A DNA stretch of 64,000 nucleotides from Streptomyces antibioticus (GTDB lineage Bacteria; Actinomycetota; Actinomycetes; Streptomycetales; Streptomycetaceae), in NCBI RefSeq assembly GCF_001514065.1, contig NZ_KQ948422.1, forward strand, positions 992,001 through 1,056,000, written 5' to 3'. Below are positions 7,559 through 16,420 of the stretch, piece by piece (positions within the stretch are counted from its first letter, which is position 1; each line of letters starts with the position of its first letter). The notes beneath the pieces are model-generated. The model did no database searches and was not told the origin of the DNA. It saw only the letters and a list, made by a program, of their open reading frames with translations. Both the position numbers and the translations under genes were made by a program.

Positions 7559-8557
7559 TCAGTCCTCCTGGACCATGGCGAGCAGGTGCTCGGGGAACCG
7601 CTCGCCCGCGAAGGCACCGGGCGGCGCGATCTCGTCGACCTCCCGCAGTACTTCGGGGGTCAAGGTGACGGTTCCGGCGGAGGCGTTCTCGTTCATGTGC
7701 GTGCGCTTCTGAGCCCCCGGGATCGGTACGACCCCCTGCGCGACCAGCCACGCGAGCGCGAACTGTGCCGGTGAGCAGCCGAGTCGGGACGCCAGCTCGC
7801 CGATCCTGGCGACCAGCCGCTGGTTGACGTCGAGGTTGTCCTCGGAGAACCGGGGCAGACCGCGGCGCATGTCGTCCGGGGCCAGCTCGGCCCCGGAGAG
7901 CTCGCCGGACAGCAGCCCGCGGCTGAAGGGGCTGTAGGCGACGAAGCCGATGCCGAGTTCCCTGACGGTGGGCAGCACCGAGCGCTCGGGGTTGCGGCTG
8001 GCGAGGGAGTACTCGGTCTGCACCGCCGTGATGGGGTGTACGGCGTGCGCAGCGCGGATCGTCTTCGATCCGGCCTCGGAGAGTCCCAGGTGCCGGACCT
8101 TCCCGGCGGCCACGAGCCGCGCCATGGCGCCGACCGACTCCTCGACGGGCACCTGGGGGTCGACCCGGTGCAGGTAGTACAGGTCGATGTGGTCGGTGCC
8201 CAGGCGCTTGAGGCTTGCGTCGACGGCCTGGGCGATGTGCCGGGGGCTGCCGTCGACCCGTACGCCGTCGGGCGTCCGGATCAGTCCGCACTTGGTGGCG
8301 AGCGTGACCCGGTCGCGCCGGCCGCCGGCCAGTGCGCGGCCGACGATCTCCTCGCTCAAGCCGGAGCCGTACATGTCCGCCGTGTCGAGGAAGTCCATGC
8401 CCCGGTCCAGGGCTGCGTGGATGGTGCGGACCGACTCGGCTTCGTCGCGGTCGCCGTAGAACTCGGCCATGCCCATGCAGCCGAGGCCGATCGCGGACAC
8501 CTCCAGCCGGCCGCCGAGCAGCACGCGGTCCAGGGTGTGCGGTGTGGTGGTGGTCAT
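7559..8557 (-). CDS. Aldo/keto reductase
   Basis: A 332-residue NADPH-dependent aldo-keto reductase of the YajO/AKR13-like bacterial type. The catalytic tetrad is visible: Asp and Tyr in DTADMYG, Lys in LATKCG, and His in YYLHRVDP. The cofactor-binding end includes [11 protein letters not shown]. The ATG at 8557 follows AGGAGAAGG at the proper distance. It lies 16 nt downstream of the FAD monooxygenase gene on the same strand, so the two form an operon. It reduces aldehydes or ketones; in this context a tailoring step is plausible. Confidence 0.95.
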   Translation of the reverse strand: MTTTTPHTLDRVLLGGRLEVSAIGLGCMGMAEFYGDRDEAESVRTIHAALDRGMDFLDTADMYGSGLSEEIVGRALAGGRRDRVTLATKCGLIRTPDGVRVDGSPRHIAQAVDASLKRLGTDHIDLYYLHRVDPQVPVEESVGAMARLVAAGKVRHLGLSEAGSKTIRAAHAVHPITAVQTEYSLASRNPERSVLPTVRELGIGFVAYSPFSRGLLSGELSGAELAPDDMRRGLPRFSEDNLDVNQRLVARIGELASRLGCSPAQFALAWLVAQGVVPIPGAQKRTHMNENASAGTVTLTPEVLREVDEIAPPGAFAGERFPEHLLAMVQED

Positions 8558-8573
8558 GCCTTCTCCTCGTGAG

Positions 8574-10055
8574 CTACGGGTGGTGGGTCGAGGGGGTGCC
8601 GCCCTGGCGGGCGGGCAGGAGCTGTTCGAGGCGGCGCAGGGCGGTGGGGTCGGCGAGGGCGGCGGCCGCGGCGACGACCCCGTCAGGACGTACGAGCACG
8701 GCTCCGGGGCGTCGTGCGCCCAGGGCACGCGCGGTCCGCGCGTCCAGATGCGCGCAGACGGGTACGTCCCGCTCGGCGAAGGGGGTGCGCCCCGCGAGGA
8801 CGAGGAGCGCGTGCCGTCCCTCGCGCAGCAGGTCGTGGGTGCGGCCGCCGGACGGCAGGGGGATGTCCGGCAGCCGGGTTCCGGGCCCGAGGGTTCCGAG
8901 TGCGGGGCCCTCGGCGGGGTAGCGCAGGTCCATCTGTGCGAAGCGGGACGGCAGGACGCGGTCGAGGACACCGCTGCGCTCGGCGGCGGACGCCGCGAGG
9001 TCGCGGGCCCGCTCGCGCCAGCCGCCCCAGGTCCACAGCCGGGTCTGCCGGTCGGTGTCGGTGACCACGGCTCGCGCGACATGCAGGCGTTCGCGCTCCC
9101 ATGCCCCGAGTGCGGCCTCCGGCAGCCGTCCGCCGATCACGTCGGCGAGGCGCCAGGCCGCCTCGTGCGCGTCCTGGATGCTGGTGTTCAGGCCCTGCCC
9201 GCCGGCCGGGCTGTGCACATGTGCGGCGTCGCCGGCGAGCAGCACCCGCCCTTCGCGGAACCGGTCGGCCATCTTGCGGTGAACCCGGAAGTGGCCCGAG
9301 CCTGCGACGGAGGCCAGCCGCAGCGGGACGGGGCTGCGCTCGGCGGCGATCGCCCGTACGGTCTCCTCGACGTTCTCCTCGGTGGCGCCCTCGGGGGCGC
9401 TGCCGAAGACACGTATGAGGCCACCGGGGAGACCGACGACGACCAGCACGCCCGTGGGCCCCATGAAGTAGTGCGCCTCGGCAGGGGCGAGCGGGGTCTC
9501 CCACTCCCCGTCGACGAGGACGAACGACTGGGGGTAGGTCGGCCCCGTGAAAGCGACACCGAGCTGTTCGCGGACCGCGCTGTACGCGCCGTCGCAGCCG
9601 AGCAGCCGGCCCGTGCGGTGGACGGTCCCCGACAGGTCGGCCGCCACGCTGTCGGGGTCCTGCGCCAGGCCCGTCAGCCGATGGCCGTACTCGACCCGAC
9701 CGCCCGCTTCGTGGAGGGCCTCGAGCAGCAGTCCCTCGGTCTCGTTCTGCGGGAGGGAGAGGGGGGTGCCGAAGCGACTGCCCTTCAGACCGCGGAAGTT
9801 GATACGGGCGACGCGGCGGCCGCGGGTGTAGTAGTTGGCGGCGACGACCGGCAGGGCCGCGTCGCGGATGCGTTCTTCCAGGCCGAGGCGGGCCATCACC
9901 TCCAGCGCGCGCGGCTGGAGGATGATCGCCTTTGCATGGGGGTTCCTTCGGGCCGCGCGATCGACGATTCTGGTGTCGATCCCGCGGCGGAGCAGCTCGG
10001 TGGCCATCATCAGGCCGGTCGGCCCTGCGCCGACGACCAGTGCTTCGCTGTCCAC
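8574..10055 (-). CDS. FAD-dependent aromatic-type monooxygenase (PheA/TfdB family)
   Basis: A flavoprotein hydroxylase of the p-hydroxybenzoate-hydroxylase class with a thioredoxin-like C-terminal domain, about 493 residues. The FAD motif [10 protein letters not shown] is at the N-terminus, the DG motif ([11 protein letters not shown]) is near 155, and the GD motif ([19 protein letters not shown]) is near 280. Family members hydroxylate phenols and polyketide rings using NAD(P)H and oxygen. The start is uncertain: AGGAGG lies 13 nt before the GTG at 10055 but only 1 nt before an in-frame GTG at 10067, so 10055 is preferred. It is the first gene of the pair with the aldo-keto reductase. Confidence 0.93.
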   Translation of the reverse strand: MDSEALVVGAGPTGLMMATELLRRGIDTRIVDRAARRNPHAKAIILQPRALEVMARLGLEERIRDAALPVVAANYYTRGRRVARINFRGLKGSRFGTPLSLPQNETEGLLLEALHEAGGRVEYGHRLTGLAQDPDSVAADLSGTVHRTGRLLGCDGAYSAVREQLGVAFTGPTYPQSFVLVDGEWETPLAPAEAHYFMGPTGVLVVVGLPGGLIRVFGSAPEGATEENVEETVRAIAAERSPVPLRLASVAGSGHFRVHRKMADRFREGRVLLAGDAAHVHSPAGGQGLNTSIQDAHEAAWRLADVIGGRLPEAALGAWERERLHVARAVVTDTDRQTRLWTWGGWRERARDLAASAAERSGVLDRVLPSRFAQMDLRYPAEGPALGTLGPGTRLPDIPLPSGGRTHDLLREGRHALLVLAGRTPFAERDVPVCAHLDARTARALGARRPGAVLVRPDGVVAAAAALADPTALRRLEQLLPARQGGTPSTHHP

Positions 10056-10494
10056 GGTGAGCGTCACACCTCCTGCGTTCGGGGGAACGGGCGTGCGGGG
10101 GTAGGGGTGTACGGGTGTGGGGTGAGGGAGAAGAGGGCGCCCCGTCGGCTCATGCGGCCGGTGCACGCCGGATGACCACCATCGTGCACGAAATCAAAGG
10201 GTGGGGCGTGGTGGGTGTGATACCCCTGAGCCCGGCACCAGTCTGATCTGAGTTTCCGGTGGCGGCTCCGGTCGCCGGCGGCCGTCGGCCCCGCCGCCGA
10301 GGTGCCGTCGACAGGGCGCGGGCATCTGTCAACGGGTGCGAACCGGGGCGGTACGGGCGTTTCACCCCCGGGTAACTGGTACCAAGTTCAAGGGTATGAG
10401 CCGCACAGGTGGCAGAACGCTCTGGCTGGCGGCTGTCCGGCGTTCGAAGAATATGAGCCACGAGCCCGGCCACTGCCCAAGGAGCAGCTGCACG
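10056..10494. other. Intergenic region between monooxygenase and AfsA-type gene
   Basis: About 430 nt separate two divergent transcription units. No convincing gene is present: the frames here lack ribosome sites and typical codon bias. The stretch contains the dyad at 10374-10388 and must hold promoters for both units, although no clear -35/-10 pair stands out. Confidence 0.6.
10374..10388. promoter_or_regulatory. GGTACC-centred dyad upstream of the AfsA-type gene
   Basis: The sequence AACT-GGTACC-AAGTT is an inverted repeat with one extra base in the right arm. It lies about 107-121 nt upstream of the AfsA-type start. Its size and AT-rich ends suit a TetR/ArpA-like or other dimeric regulator, the class that normally responds to butyrolactone signals. 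No such receptor gene is adjacent, so the binder is unknown. Confidence 0.35.
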
Positions 10495-11463
10495 ATGCCC
10501 CTCCCCCAGAGCGCCCTCGCCCCGGACGCGGCCACCGCCGCTCCGACCCTCTCCTACCGACGCACGGTCGACCGCGCGGACGTCCACCGCTGGGCGGTCA
10601 GTGAGGTCTTCCTCACCGACTACGCCGACCGGTCCGCGGACACCTACCTCGCCGCGGCCCAACTGCCGCCCGCGCACCACTACTTCGGCGACCACACCGG
10701 CCCGGCCGCCGACCGCCCCGACAGCATGCTCCTGCTGGAGTGCTGCCGGCAGTTCGCCACCTGCATCGCCCACCGCGGCCTCGACGTCGCCAGGGACAGC
10801 GCCTTCCACGTCACCGAATGGACACTCGCCCTCACCGGCGACACCCTGCCGGCACCCCATGACCGGCCCTTCGAGCTGCACATCAAGTCCGCGGTCACCC
10901 GCAGCCAGGTCCGCTCCGGGACGGTGCGGGCCGCACGCTACGTCATGGAGCTCTCGCTCGGTGACGCGTTCCTCGGCCGCTGCGACATCTCCGTCCGCTA
11001 TTCGCCCGCGGAGGAGGCGGAGCTGGTCCGCCGCTACCACCGCAGGTCGGCGCCCCCGCTGTCCGATGCGCTGCCCGCCGTGCCGCCCGGCACACCCGTG
11101 CACCCCGCCGACGTGGCCCGCCGTGATCCCGCCAACGTGGCCCTCGCCGACGCCCGCCATGTGGCCGGCGGAGTGTCCGCCGTGGTGGCGGTGGCGTCGG
11201 GGCACCGTACGCACTTCGATCACCCGCAGGACCACTACACGGCGATGATCCTCATGGAGGCCGCCCGGCAGGCCGCGCTCCTCGCGGCGGGCACCGGCGT
11301 GCGGATCACCGGCTACCGGTCGAGGTTCGCCCGGTTCGCCGAACTCGACGCCCCGGTCCGGGTCGCCGCAGTGCGCCACACCTGCGACGAGGTCGCCGTG
11401 CGCTTCCGGCAGGACGGCATCGTCGTCAGCGAGATAGCCGTCGGCATCGCGGAGGAGCACTGA
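10495..11463 (+). CDS. AfsA-family protein (A-factor-type hotdog repeats)
   Basis: A 322-residue protein with two AfsA hotdog-fold repeats, about 25-165 and 185-320. The second has the typical HPQDHYTAMILMEAARQA stretch and the first has DSMLLLECCRQ. AfsA joins a beta-ketoacyl chain to dihydroxyacetone phosphate, the committed step of gamma-butyrolactone autoregulators; the relative MmfL starts furan signals. AAGGAG 10 nt before the ATG at 10495 decides the start; an earlier ATG at 10453 lacks one. It opens a seven-gene operon with a HAD hydrolase and fatty-acid enzymes. The fold assignment is firm. Signal synthesis is inferred, and a role as a hotdog dehydratase for the same pathway is an alternative. 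Confidence 0.88.
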   Translation: MPLPQSALAPDAATAAPTLSYRRTVDRADVHRWAVSEVFLTDYADRSADTYLAAAQLPPAHHYFGDHTGPAADRPDSMLLLECCRQFATCIAHRGLDVARDSAFHVTEWTLALTGDTLPAPHDRPFELHIKSAVTRSQVRSGTVRAARYVMELSLGDAFLGRCDISVRYSPAEEAELVRRYHRRSAPPLSDALPAVPPGTPVHPADVARRDPANVALADARHVAGGVSAVVAVASGHRTHFDHPQDHYTAMILMEAARQAALLAAGTGVRITGYRSRFARFAELDAPVRVAAVRHTCDEVAVRFRQDGIVVSEIAVGIAEEH

Positions 11464-12164
11464 TGGCGCCCGCGACCGGGCCGGTGCGCGCGGTCTGGAC
11501 CGACTACGGCGGCGTGCTGACCCCGCCGGTGTCCGACACACTGGAGCCCTTCTGCGCCCGGCTCGGGGTGCCCTCGGCCACGCTCCTCGCCGCGATGCGT
11601 CAGGTGGCCCGCGACTGCGGGGCGGGTGACGACGTCATGGCCCCCCTCGACACCCCCCTGCTCACCCAGGAGGCCTGGGAGCGCCGGATGGAGGAGGCTC
11701 TCGCGACGCACAGCGGCCTCCACGTCGACCTCAGCGACTACCCCGCGCGCTGGTTCGCCGACCGCGCGGTCAACCAGCCCTGGCTGGACACCGTGCACCG
11801 GCTGCGCCTACAGGGCGTGTTCATCGGGCTGCTGTCCAACATGCCGCCCGCCTGGGACCGGCACTGGCGGCTGGCGGTGCCGCCCGAGGGACTCTTCGAC
11901 GCGGTGGTGCTGTCGTACGAGTCCGGCTGCCGCAAACCCGAGCAGGAGATCTTCCGCAGGGCCGCCGAGCGGGCCGGGGTGCCCGGCGAGCAGTGCGTGC
12001 TCGTCGACGATCTCGCGGTCAACTGCGCGGGCGCCACCCAAGCCGGCTGGCACGCCGTGCATTTCACCGACGCCGCGGACGCCACGGCAAGGGTCGAGGC
12101 GCTGGTCGCCGCGGGCACGGCAAGCGCCGGCCAGGCCGTCGTCGCCCGGGGAGGCCATCCGTGA
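11463..12164 (+). CDS. HAD-superfamily hydrolase
   Basis: A 233-residue haloacid-dehalogenase-fold protein. Motif I is WTDYGGVL (nucleophile Asp near residue 14), motif II is LLSNMPP, motif III is the Lys in CRKPEQEIF, and motif IV is LVDDLAVN. Members are mostly phosphatases. Its ATG overlaps the AfsA stop by one base, so the two are made together. In furan and butyrolactone signal pathways a phosphatase (MmfP in the methylenomycin-furan route) removes the phosphate left by the AfsA-type reaction, which suits this gene. The second Asp of the DxD motif is replaced by Gly (DYG), as in several epoxide-hydrolase-like HADs, so phosphatase activity is not certain. Confidence 0.88.
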   Translation: MAPATGPVRAVWTDYGGVLTPPVSDTLEPFCARLGVPSATLLAAMRQVARDCGAGDDVMAPLDTPLLTQEAWERRMEEALATHSGLHVDLSDYPARWFADRAVNQPWLDTVHRLRLQGVFIGLLSNMPPAWDRHWRLAVPPEGLFDAVVLSYESGCRKPEQEIFRRAAERAGVPGEQCVLVDDLAVNCAGATQAGWHAVHFTDAADATARVEALVAAGTASAGQAVVARGGHP

Positions 12165-13159
12165 CAGCGGCCGTCATCAGCGGCATCGGCGCCTGGCTGC
12201 CGCCCGACGTGGTCGGCAACGACGATCTCGCCGCCCGCATGGACACCTCCGACGAGTGGATCCGCACCCGCACCGGCATCCGCACCCGGCACTTCGTCTC
12301 CGCCGGCATGCCCACCTCCCTCCTCGCCGCCGAGGCCGGGGCGCGGGCCCTGCTCTCGGCGGGCACCGCTGACGTCGACGCGGTGGTGCTCGCCACCACC
12401 ACACCCGACCGCCCCTGTCCGGCCACCGCCCCCGAGGTGGCCCGCCGCCTCGGCCTCACCGGACGCCCGGCCTTCGACGTCTCCGCCGTCTGCACGGGCT
12501 TCCTCTACGCACTCACCACCGCCGCCGGAATGATCGCGTCCGGGGCCGCCGAACAGGTCCTCGTCATCGGCGCCGAGGCCTTCAGCACCCTCATCGACCC
12601 GCAGGACCGGAGCAGCGGCGTCGTGTTCGGCGACGGCGCGGGCGCCGTGGTGCTGCGCGCCGGTGAGCCCGGTGAGCCCGGCGCCCTCGGCCGGATCGTG
12701 CTCGGCAGCGACGGCTCGCTCGCCGACCTGATCACGGTGCGGGCAGGGGGCTCCGAGCAGCCCCGCCCGCATCCCGGCGCCGATCCGGCCGACCGCTACT
12801 TCTCCATGCGCGGCCGGGAGGTGTTCGGGCACGCGGTGGCCCGGATGACCGAATCGGCACGGGCCGCCCTCGCGCACACCGGATGGCAGCCGGACGACGT
12901 CGACCGGCTGGTCGGCCACCAGGCCAACCTGCGCATCCTGCACGCTGTCGCGGAGCAGTTGGACCTTCCCGTGGAGCGGCTGGTGATCCATCTGGACCGG
13001 GTCGGCAACACGGCGGCGGCCTCCATCCCGCTCGCCCTGGCCCACGCCCACGAGACGGGTGATCTCACCCCTGGGGCCCGTGTCGTCCTGGCCGCCTTCG
13101 GAGGCGGCGCCACCTGGGGAGCCACGGCACTGACCTGGCCCGCGCTGAAGTCCGCGTAA
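12161..13159 (+). CDS. 3-oxoacyl-ACP synthase III (FabH-type)
   Basis: A 332-residue KAS III that starts chain building by condensing an acyl-CoA with malonyl-ACP. The triad is complete: Cys111 (SAVCTGF), His253 (GHQANLR) and Asn283 (VGNTAAAS). The N-terminus DEWIRTRTGIRTRH matches the FabH signature. The GTG at 12161 overlaps the HAD stop (GTGA). Placement inside an operon with its own ACP and KAS II shows it is a dedicated copy and not the housekeeping fabH, which in streptomycetes sits with fabD, acpP and fabF. The primer it chooses will set the chain terminus. Confidence 0.95.
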   Translation: MTAAVISGIGAWLPPDVVGNDDLAARMDTSDEWIRTRTGIRTRHFVSAGMPTSLLAAEAGARALLSAGTADVDAVVLATTTPDRPCPATAPEVARRLGLTGRPAFDVSAVCTGFLYALTTAAGMIASGAAEQVLVIGAEAFSTLIDPQDRSSGVVFGDGAGAVVLRAGEPGEPGALGRIVLGSDGSLADLITVRAGGSEQPRPHPGADPADRYFSMRGREVFGHAVARMTESARAALAHTGWQPDDVDRLVGHQANLRILHAVAEQLDLPVERLVIHLDRVGNTAAASIPLALAHAHETGDLTPGARVVLAAFGGGATWGATALTWPALKSA

Positions 13160-13271
13160 CCGGCGCCACGTCGACACCGGGCGCGCTCAACGCCCCGCTC
13201 GCAGCAGCACCTTCACACCCTCACCCCGGGCCCGTCCGAATCGGTCCCCCCACCCGAAAGGCATCTTCACC

Positions 13272-13523
13272 ATGAGCACCTTCGTGCCCCCTACCTTCGA
13301 GATCCTCTCCCAGGTCCTGGAAGAGAAGTTCGGCGTCCTGCGCGACGACATCAAGCCCGACACCGTTCTGGAGGACATCGAACTGGACTCGCTCGCCCTC
13401 ATCGAGGTCGCGCTGACCCTGCAGAAGCAGCTCGGCGTGGTGATACCCACCGAGGACCTCAACAGCAGCGGCACCGTCTCGGACCTCTTCGACCTGGTGA
13501 ACACGGCGGCGGGGAACGCCTGA
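13272..13523 (+). CDS. Acyl carrier protein
   Basis: An 83-residue carrier protein. Ser40 in the motif ELDSLALIE is the phosphopantetheine attachment site, and four helices are predicted around it. The sequence diverges from the usual housekeeping motif (GxDSLDxVE) at the residues after Ser, as in specialised ACPs. It is preceded by a 112-nt gap, the only sizeable space in the operon, which could hold a ribosome site and possibly a secondary promoter. It tethers the chain for the neighbouring KAS, FabG and FabI enzymes. Confidence 0.95.
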   Translation: MSTFVPPTFEILSQVLEEKFGVLRDDIKPDTVLEDIELDSLALIEVALTLQKQLGVVIPTEDLNSSGTVSDLFDLVNTAAGNA

Positions 13524-14770
13524 TGGCCGAGCACACCGGACGGGACGCACCCGTCGCGATCACGGGCATCGGTCTCGTCACCCCGGCCGGCATCGGGGTG
13601 ACCGCGAACTGGGAGCGGCTGCTGTCGGGCCGCCCCACCGCACAGCGGGACCCGGCGCTCGCCGGACTCCCCGTGGACATCTCCTGCCGGGTTCCCGGCT
13701 TCGACGCCAACGCCCTGCTCGGCCGCTCCACCGCCTGGCGCCTGGACCGGGTCAGCCAACTCGCCCTGGTGGCCGCGCAGGAGGCCCTGTCCGACGCCGG
13801 CCTCGACCCGGACCGGTGGGACGGCACCCGGGTCGGCGTGGTCATGGGCAACGCGCTGGGCGGCACCGCCTCCTACGAGGACGCCCACACCGCGTACCAC
13901 CAGGAGGGCCCCGACCAGGTCTCACCACTCGTGATGGTGAACTGGCCGGTCAACATGATCTCCGGATACCTCGCCATGCACTGCCGGGCGCTCGGCCCGA
14001 ACCTCGTGGTCGCCACGGCCTGCGCCTCCGGCGTCACGGCGATCGGTACCGCACGGCACATGCTGCAGTCCGGCATGTGCGACATCGTGCTCGCCGGTGC
14101 CTCCGAGGCACCGCTCAGCCCGACCCCGATGGCCGCCTACCACCGCATGGGCGCACTGTCCCGGCGCACCGAGGACCCGGCGGGAGCGTCGCGCCCCTTC
14201 GACGCGGACCGCGGCGGCTTCGTGGCCGCGGAAGCGGCGGCCGTGCTGGTCCTGGAGCGCGAGCAGGACGCGACGGCGCGCGGCGGCACGGTCCGTGCGC
14301 TGGTGGCGGGCTTCGGGGCCAGCGCCGACGGGCACCACGCCTCCGCGCCCGACCCGGCGGGTGCGGGCGTCGAACGCGCCCTGCGCTCGGCGCTCGCCGA
14401 CGCGGACGTCGCCCCCGAGACCGTCGACCACGTCAACGCCCATGGCACCTCGACCAAGTTGAACGACCTGATGGAGTCCCAGCTGATCAACCGGGTCCTG
14501 GCCGGCCGTCCGTCGGTGACCTCCACCAAGGGCGTCACGGGGCACGCGCTCGGTGCCGCGGGCGCCATCGAGGTGGCCTACACGGCCCTGACCGTCGAGC
14601 ACGGTCTGGTGCCGCCCACCGCCAACCTCGACAAGCTCGACCCCCAGATCGACCTCGACGTCGTCAGCGGCGCACCACGCGCGCAGCGCGTCGAGACCGC
14701 GACGAGCCATTCCTTCGGGTTCGGCGGGCAGAACGCCGTCCTGGTCCTCCAGAAAGCAGGCACACGATGA
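13523..14770 (+). CDS. 3-oxoacyl-ACP synthase II (FabF-type)
   Basis: A 415-residue elongating ketosynthase with an intact triad: Cys167 (TACASGVT), His307 (VNAHGTS) and His341 (VTGHALGAAG). Its ATG overlaps the ACP stop by one base. It extends the acyl chain on the operon's ACP by two carbons per cycle using malonyl-ACP. There is no chain-length-factor partner beside it, so it is a FabF-like homodimer and not a type II aromatic polyketide synthase pair. Confidence 0.95.
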   Translation: MAEHTGRDAPVAITGIGLVTPAGIGVTANWERLLSGRPTAQRDPALAGLPVDISCRVPGFDANALLGRSTAWRLDRVSQLALVAAQEALSDAGLDPDRWDGTRVGVVMGNALGGTASYEDAHTAYHQEGPDQVSPLVMVNWPVNMISGYLAMHCRALGPNLVVATACASGVTAIGTARHMLQSGMCDIVLAGASEAPLSPTPMAAYHRMGALSRRTEDPAGASRPFDADRGGFVAAEAAAVLVLEREQDATARGGTVRALVAGFGASADGHHASAPDPAGAGVERALRSALADADVAPETVDHVNAHGTSTKLNDLMESQLINRVLAGRPSVTSTKGVTGHALGAAGAIEVAYTALTVEHGLVPPTANLDKLDPQIDLDVVSGAPRAQRVETATSHSFGFGGQNAVLVLQKAGTR

Positions 14771-15477
14771 CCGAAGGCCGGTCCGTCTTCGTCACCGGGG
14801 CCAACCGCGGCATCGGTCTCGCCATCGCCCGCGCCTTCGCCGCGCAGGGCGACCGGGTCGCCGTCGGGCACCGGTCGGGAGAGCCTCCCGAGGGATTCTT
14901 CGGCGTCCGCTGCGACGTCACCGATGCCGGGTCGCTGGAGGCCGCGTACGAGAAGATCGAGGCCGAGCACGGTCCCGTGCAGGTCCTGGTGGCGAACGCC
15001 GGGATCATGCGGGACAAGCTCGCCCTGCAGACCAGCGACGAGGATTTCCTGGAACTCCTCGACACCAATCTGGTGGGCGCCTTCCGGTCGGCGCGCCGCG
15101 CCGTTCCCGGCATGCTGGAAGGCCGATGGGGCCGGCTCGTGTTCATCTCGTCCTTCTCCGGAATGCTCGGCTCTCCGGGACAGGCCAACTACGCGGCCTC
15201 CAAGACGGGCCTCACCGGCCTGGCCCGCTCGCTCGCACGGGAGCTGGGGCGGCGCGGCATCACGGCCAATGTGGTGGCGCCCGGCTTCATCGACACCGAC
15301 ATGGTGGCGGCCGTCAGCCCGAAGCGGCGTGCCGAGTACCTCTCCATGACGGCGCTCGGCCGGCCCGGAACCCCCGAGGAGGTGGCCAACGTGGTGCGCT
15401 TCCTCGCCGGTGCGGACGCGTCGTACATCACCGGCGCGTTCATCCCCGTCAGCGGCGGTCTCGGGATGGGCGTATGA
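14767..15477 (+). CDS. 3-oxoacyl-ACP reductase (FabG-type SDR)
   Basis: A 236-residue SDR with TGANRGIG at residues 10-17, NAG near 78, catalytic Ser in ISSFSG and the pair YAASK near 140-144. It closely follows the FabG pattern and reduces beta-ketoacyl-ACP to the 3-hydroxy form with NADPH. An ATGA overlap joins it to the ketosynthase. In mycobacteria and streptomycetes the MabA/FabG gene is often followed by a FabI/InhA-type reductase, as here. Confidence 0.94.
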   Translation: MTEGRSVFVTGANRGIGLAIARAFAAQGDRVAVGHRSGEPPEGFFGVRCDVTDAGSLEAAYEKIEAEHGPVQVLVANAGIMRDKLALQTSDEDFLELLDTNLVGAFRSARRAVPGMLEGRWGRLVFISSFSGMLGSPGQANYAASKTGLTGLARSLARELGRRGITANVVAPGFIDTDMVAAVSPKRRAEYLSMTALGRPGTPEEVANVVRFLAGADASYITGAFIPVSGGLGMGV

Positions 15478-16313
15478 GCACGGCGGCGCAGGACACCAGG
15501 GCCGAGGACGGCGCCGACCCGTCGGCCGGGGCCGTCCGCCCGGCGGGCGGGCTGCTCGCCGGGAAGCGGCTGCTGATCACCGGGGTGCTCTCCGACACCT
15601 CGATCGCCTTCCACGTGGCGCGGATCGCCCAGCAGGAGGGGGCCAGGGTGGTCCTGACCTCCTTCGGGCGGGCCCTTCCCATCACGGAGGCGATGGCGCA
15701 GCGACTGCCCATGCCCGCGCCCGTGCTCCGTCTCGACGTCACCGACCACGCAGATCTCGACGCACTGCAGGACGCGGTCACCGGCCACCTGGGCGGTCTC
15801 GACGGCATCGTGCACTCGATCGCGTTCGCCCCCCGGTCCGCGCTCGGCGGCGCCTTCCTCGACACCTCGTGGCCGGACGCGGCGACGGCGCTGGAAGTGT
15901 CGGCGTACTCCCTCAAGGCCCTGGTCACCGCGTGCCTCCCGCTGATGGAGGAGGGCTCGTCCGTGGTGGGCCTCGACTTCGACGCGGCGCTGGCCTGGCC
16001 CGGCTACGACTGGATGGGCGTCTCCAAGGCGGCGCTCGAGTCCGTCACCCGCTACCTGGCCCTGTACCTCGGCGAACGCCGCATCCGCGTCAACCTGGTG
16101 GCCGCGGGCATGGTCCGCACCCTGGCCGCGCGCTCGATCCCCGGCGTGGAGCGCATGGAGGAGATCTGGCGAACCCGCCCGCCGCTCGCCTGGGACGTCC
16201 ACGACCCGGAGCCGACGGCGAAGGCCTGCGCGGTGCTCCTGTCCGAATGGCTGCCGGCCACCACCGGCGAGATCCTGCATGTCGACGGAGGGCTGCACGC
16301 GGTCATGACATGA
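15474..16313 (+). CDS. Enoyl-ACP reductase (FabI/InhA-type)
   Basis: A 279-residue enoyl-ACP reductase. After an unusual Ala/Pro-rich leader of about 30 residues comes the FabI cofactor motif KRLLITGVLSDTSIA. The catalytic pair appears as Y-x6-K (YDWMGVSK), the spacing that separates FabI/InhA from ordinary SDRs, and HVDGGLHA ends the protein. It saturates the enoyl-ACP made during elongation. It overlaps the FabG gene (ATGA) and is the last gene before a strong terminator. No dehydratase is present in the operon to supply its substrate. Confidence 0.93.
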   Translation: MSTAAQDTRAEDGADPSAGAVRPAGGLLAGKRLLITGVLSDTSIAFHVARIAQQEGARVVLTSFGRALPITEAMAQRLPMPAPVLRLDVTDHADLDALQDAVTGHLGGLDGIVHSIAFAPRSALGGAFLDTSWPDAATALEVSAYSLKALVTACLPLMEEGSSVVGLDFDAALAWPGYDWMGVSKAALESVTRYLALYLGERRIRVNLVAAGMVRTLAARSIPGVERMEEIWRTRPPLAWDVHDPEPTAKACAVLLSEWLPATTGEILHVDGGLHAVMT

Positions 16314-16325
16314 GGCACCGGCCCC

Positions 16326-16371
16326 ACGGCGGAGGCGGTACGACACACCTGTGTCGTACCGCCTCCGCCGT
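16326..16371 (+). terminator. Perfect 21-bp hairpin after the fatty-acid operon
   Basis: Perfectly matched 21-nt arms (16326-16346 and 16351-16371) enclose a 4-nt loop, 13 nt after the FabI-type stop codon. This is a strong intrinsic terminator-like structure and marks the right end of the AfsA/fatty-acid operon. Confidence 0.92.
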
Positions 16372-16420
16372 GCATGCCCACCATCCGTCACGCCAACCGG
16401 CCCATATCGCCCCGCTATTA

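Noticed and set aside
13523-14770. Type II aromatic polyketide synthase ketosynthase
   Set aside because: There is no chain-length factor, cyclase or aromatase beside it, and the sequence follows FabF.
10495-16313. Housekeeping fatty-acid synthase operon
   Set aside because: The typical streptomycete fabD-fabH-acpP-fabF order is absent, fabD is missing, and AfsA and HAD genes lead the operon.
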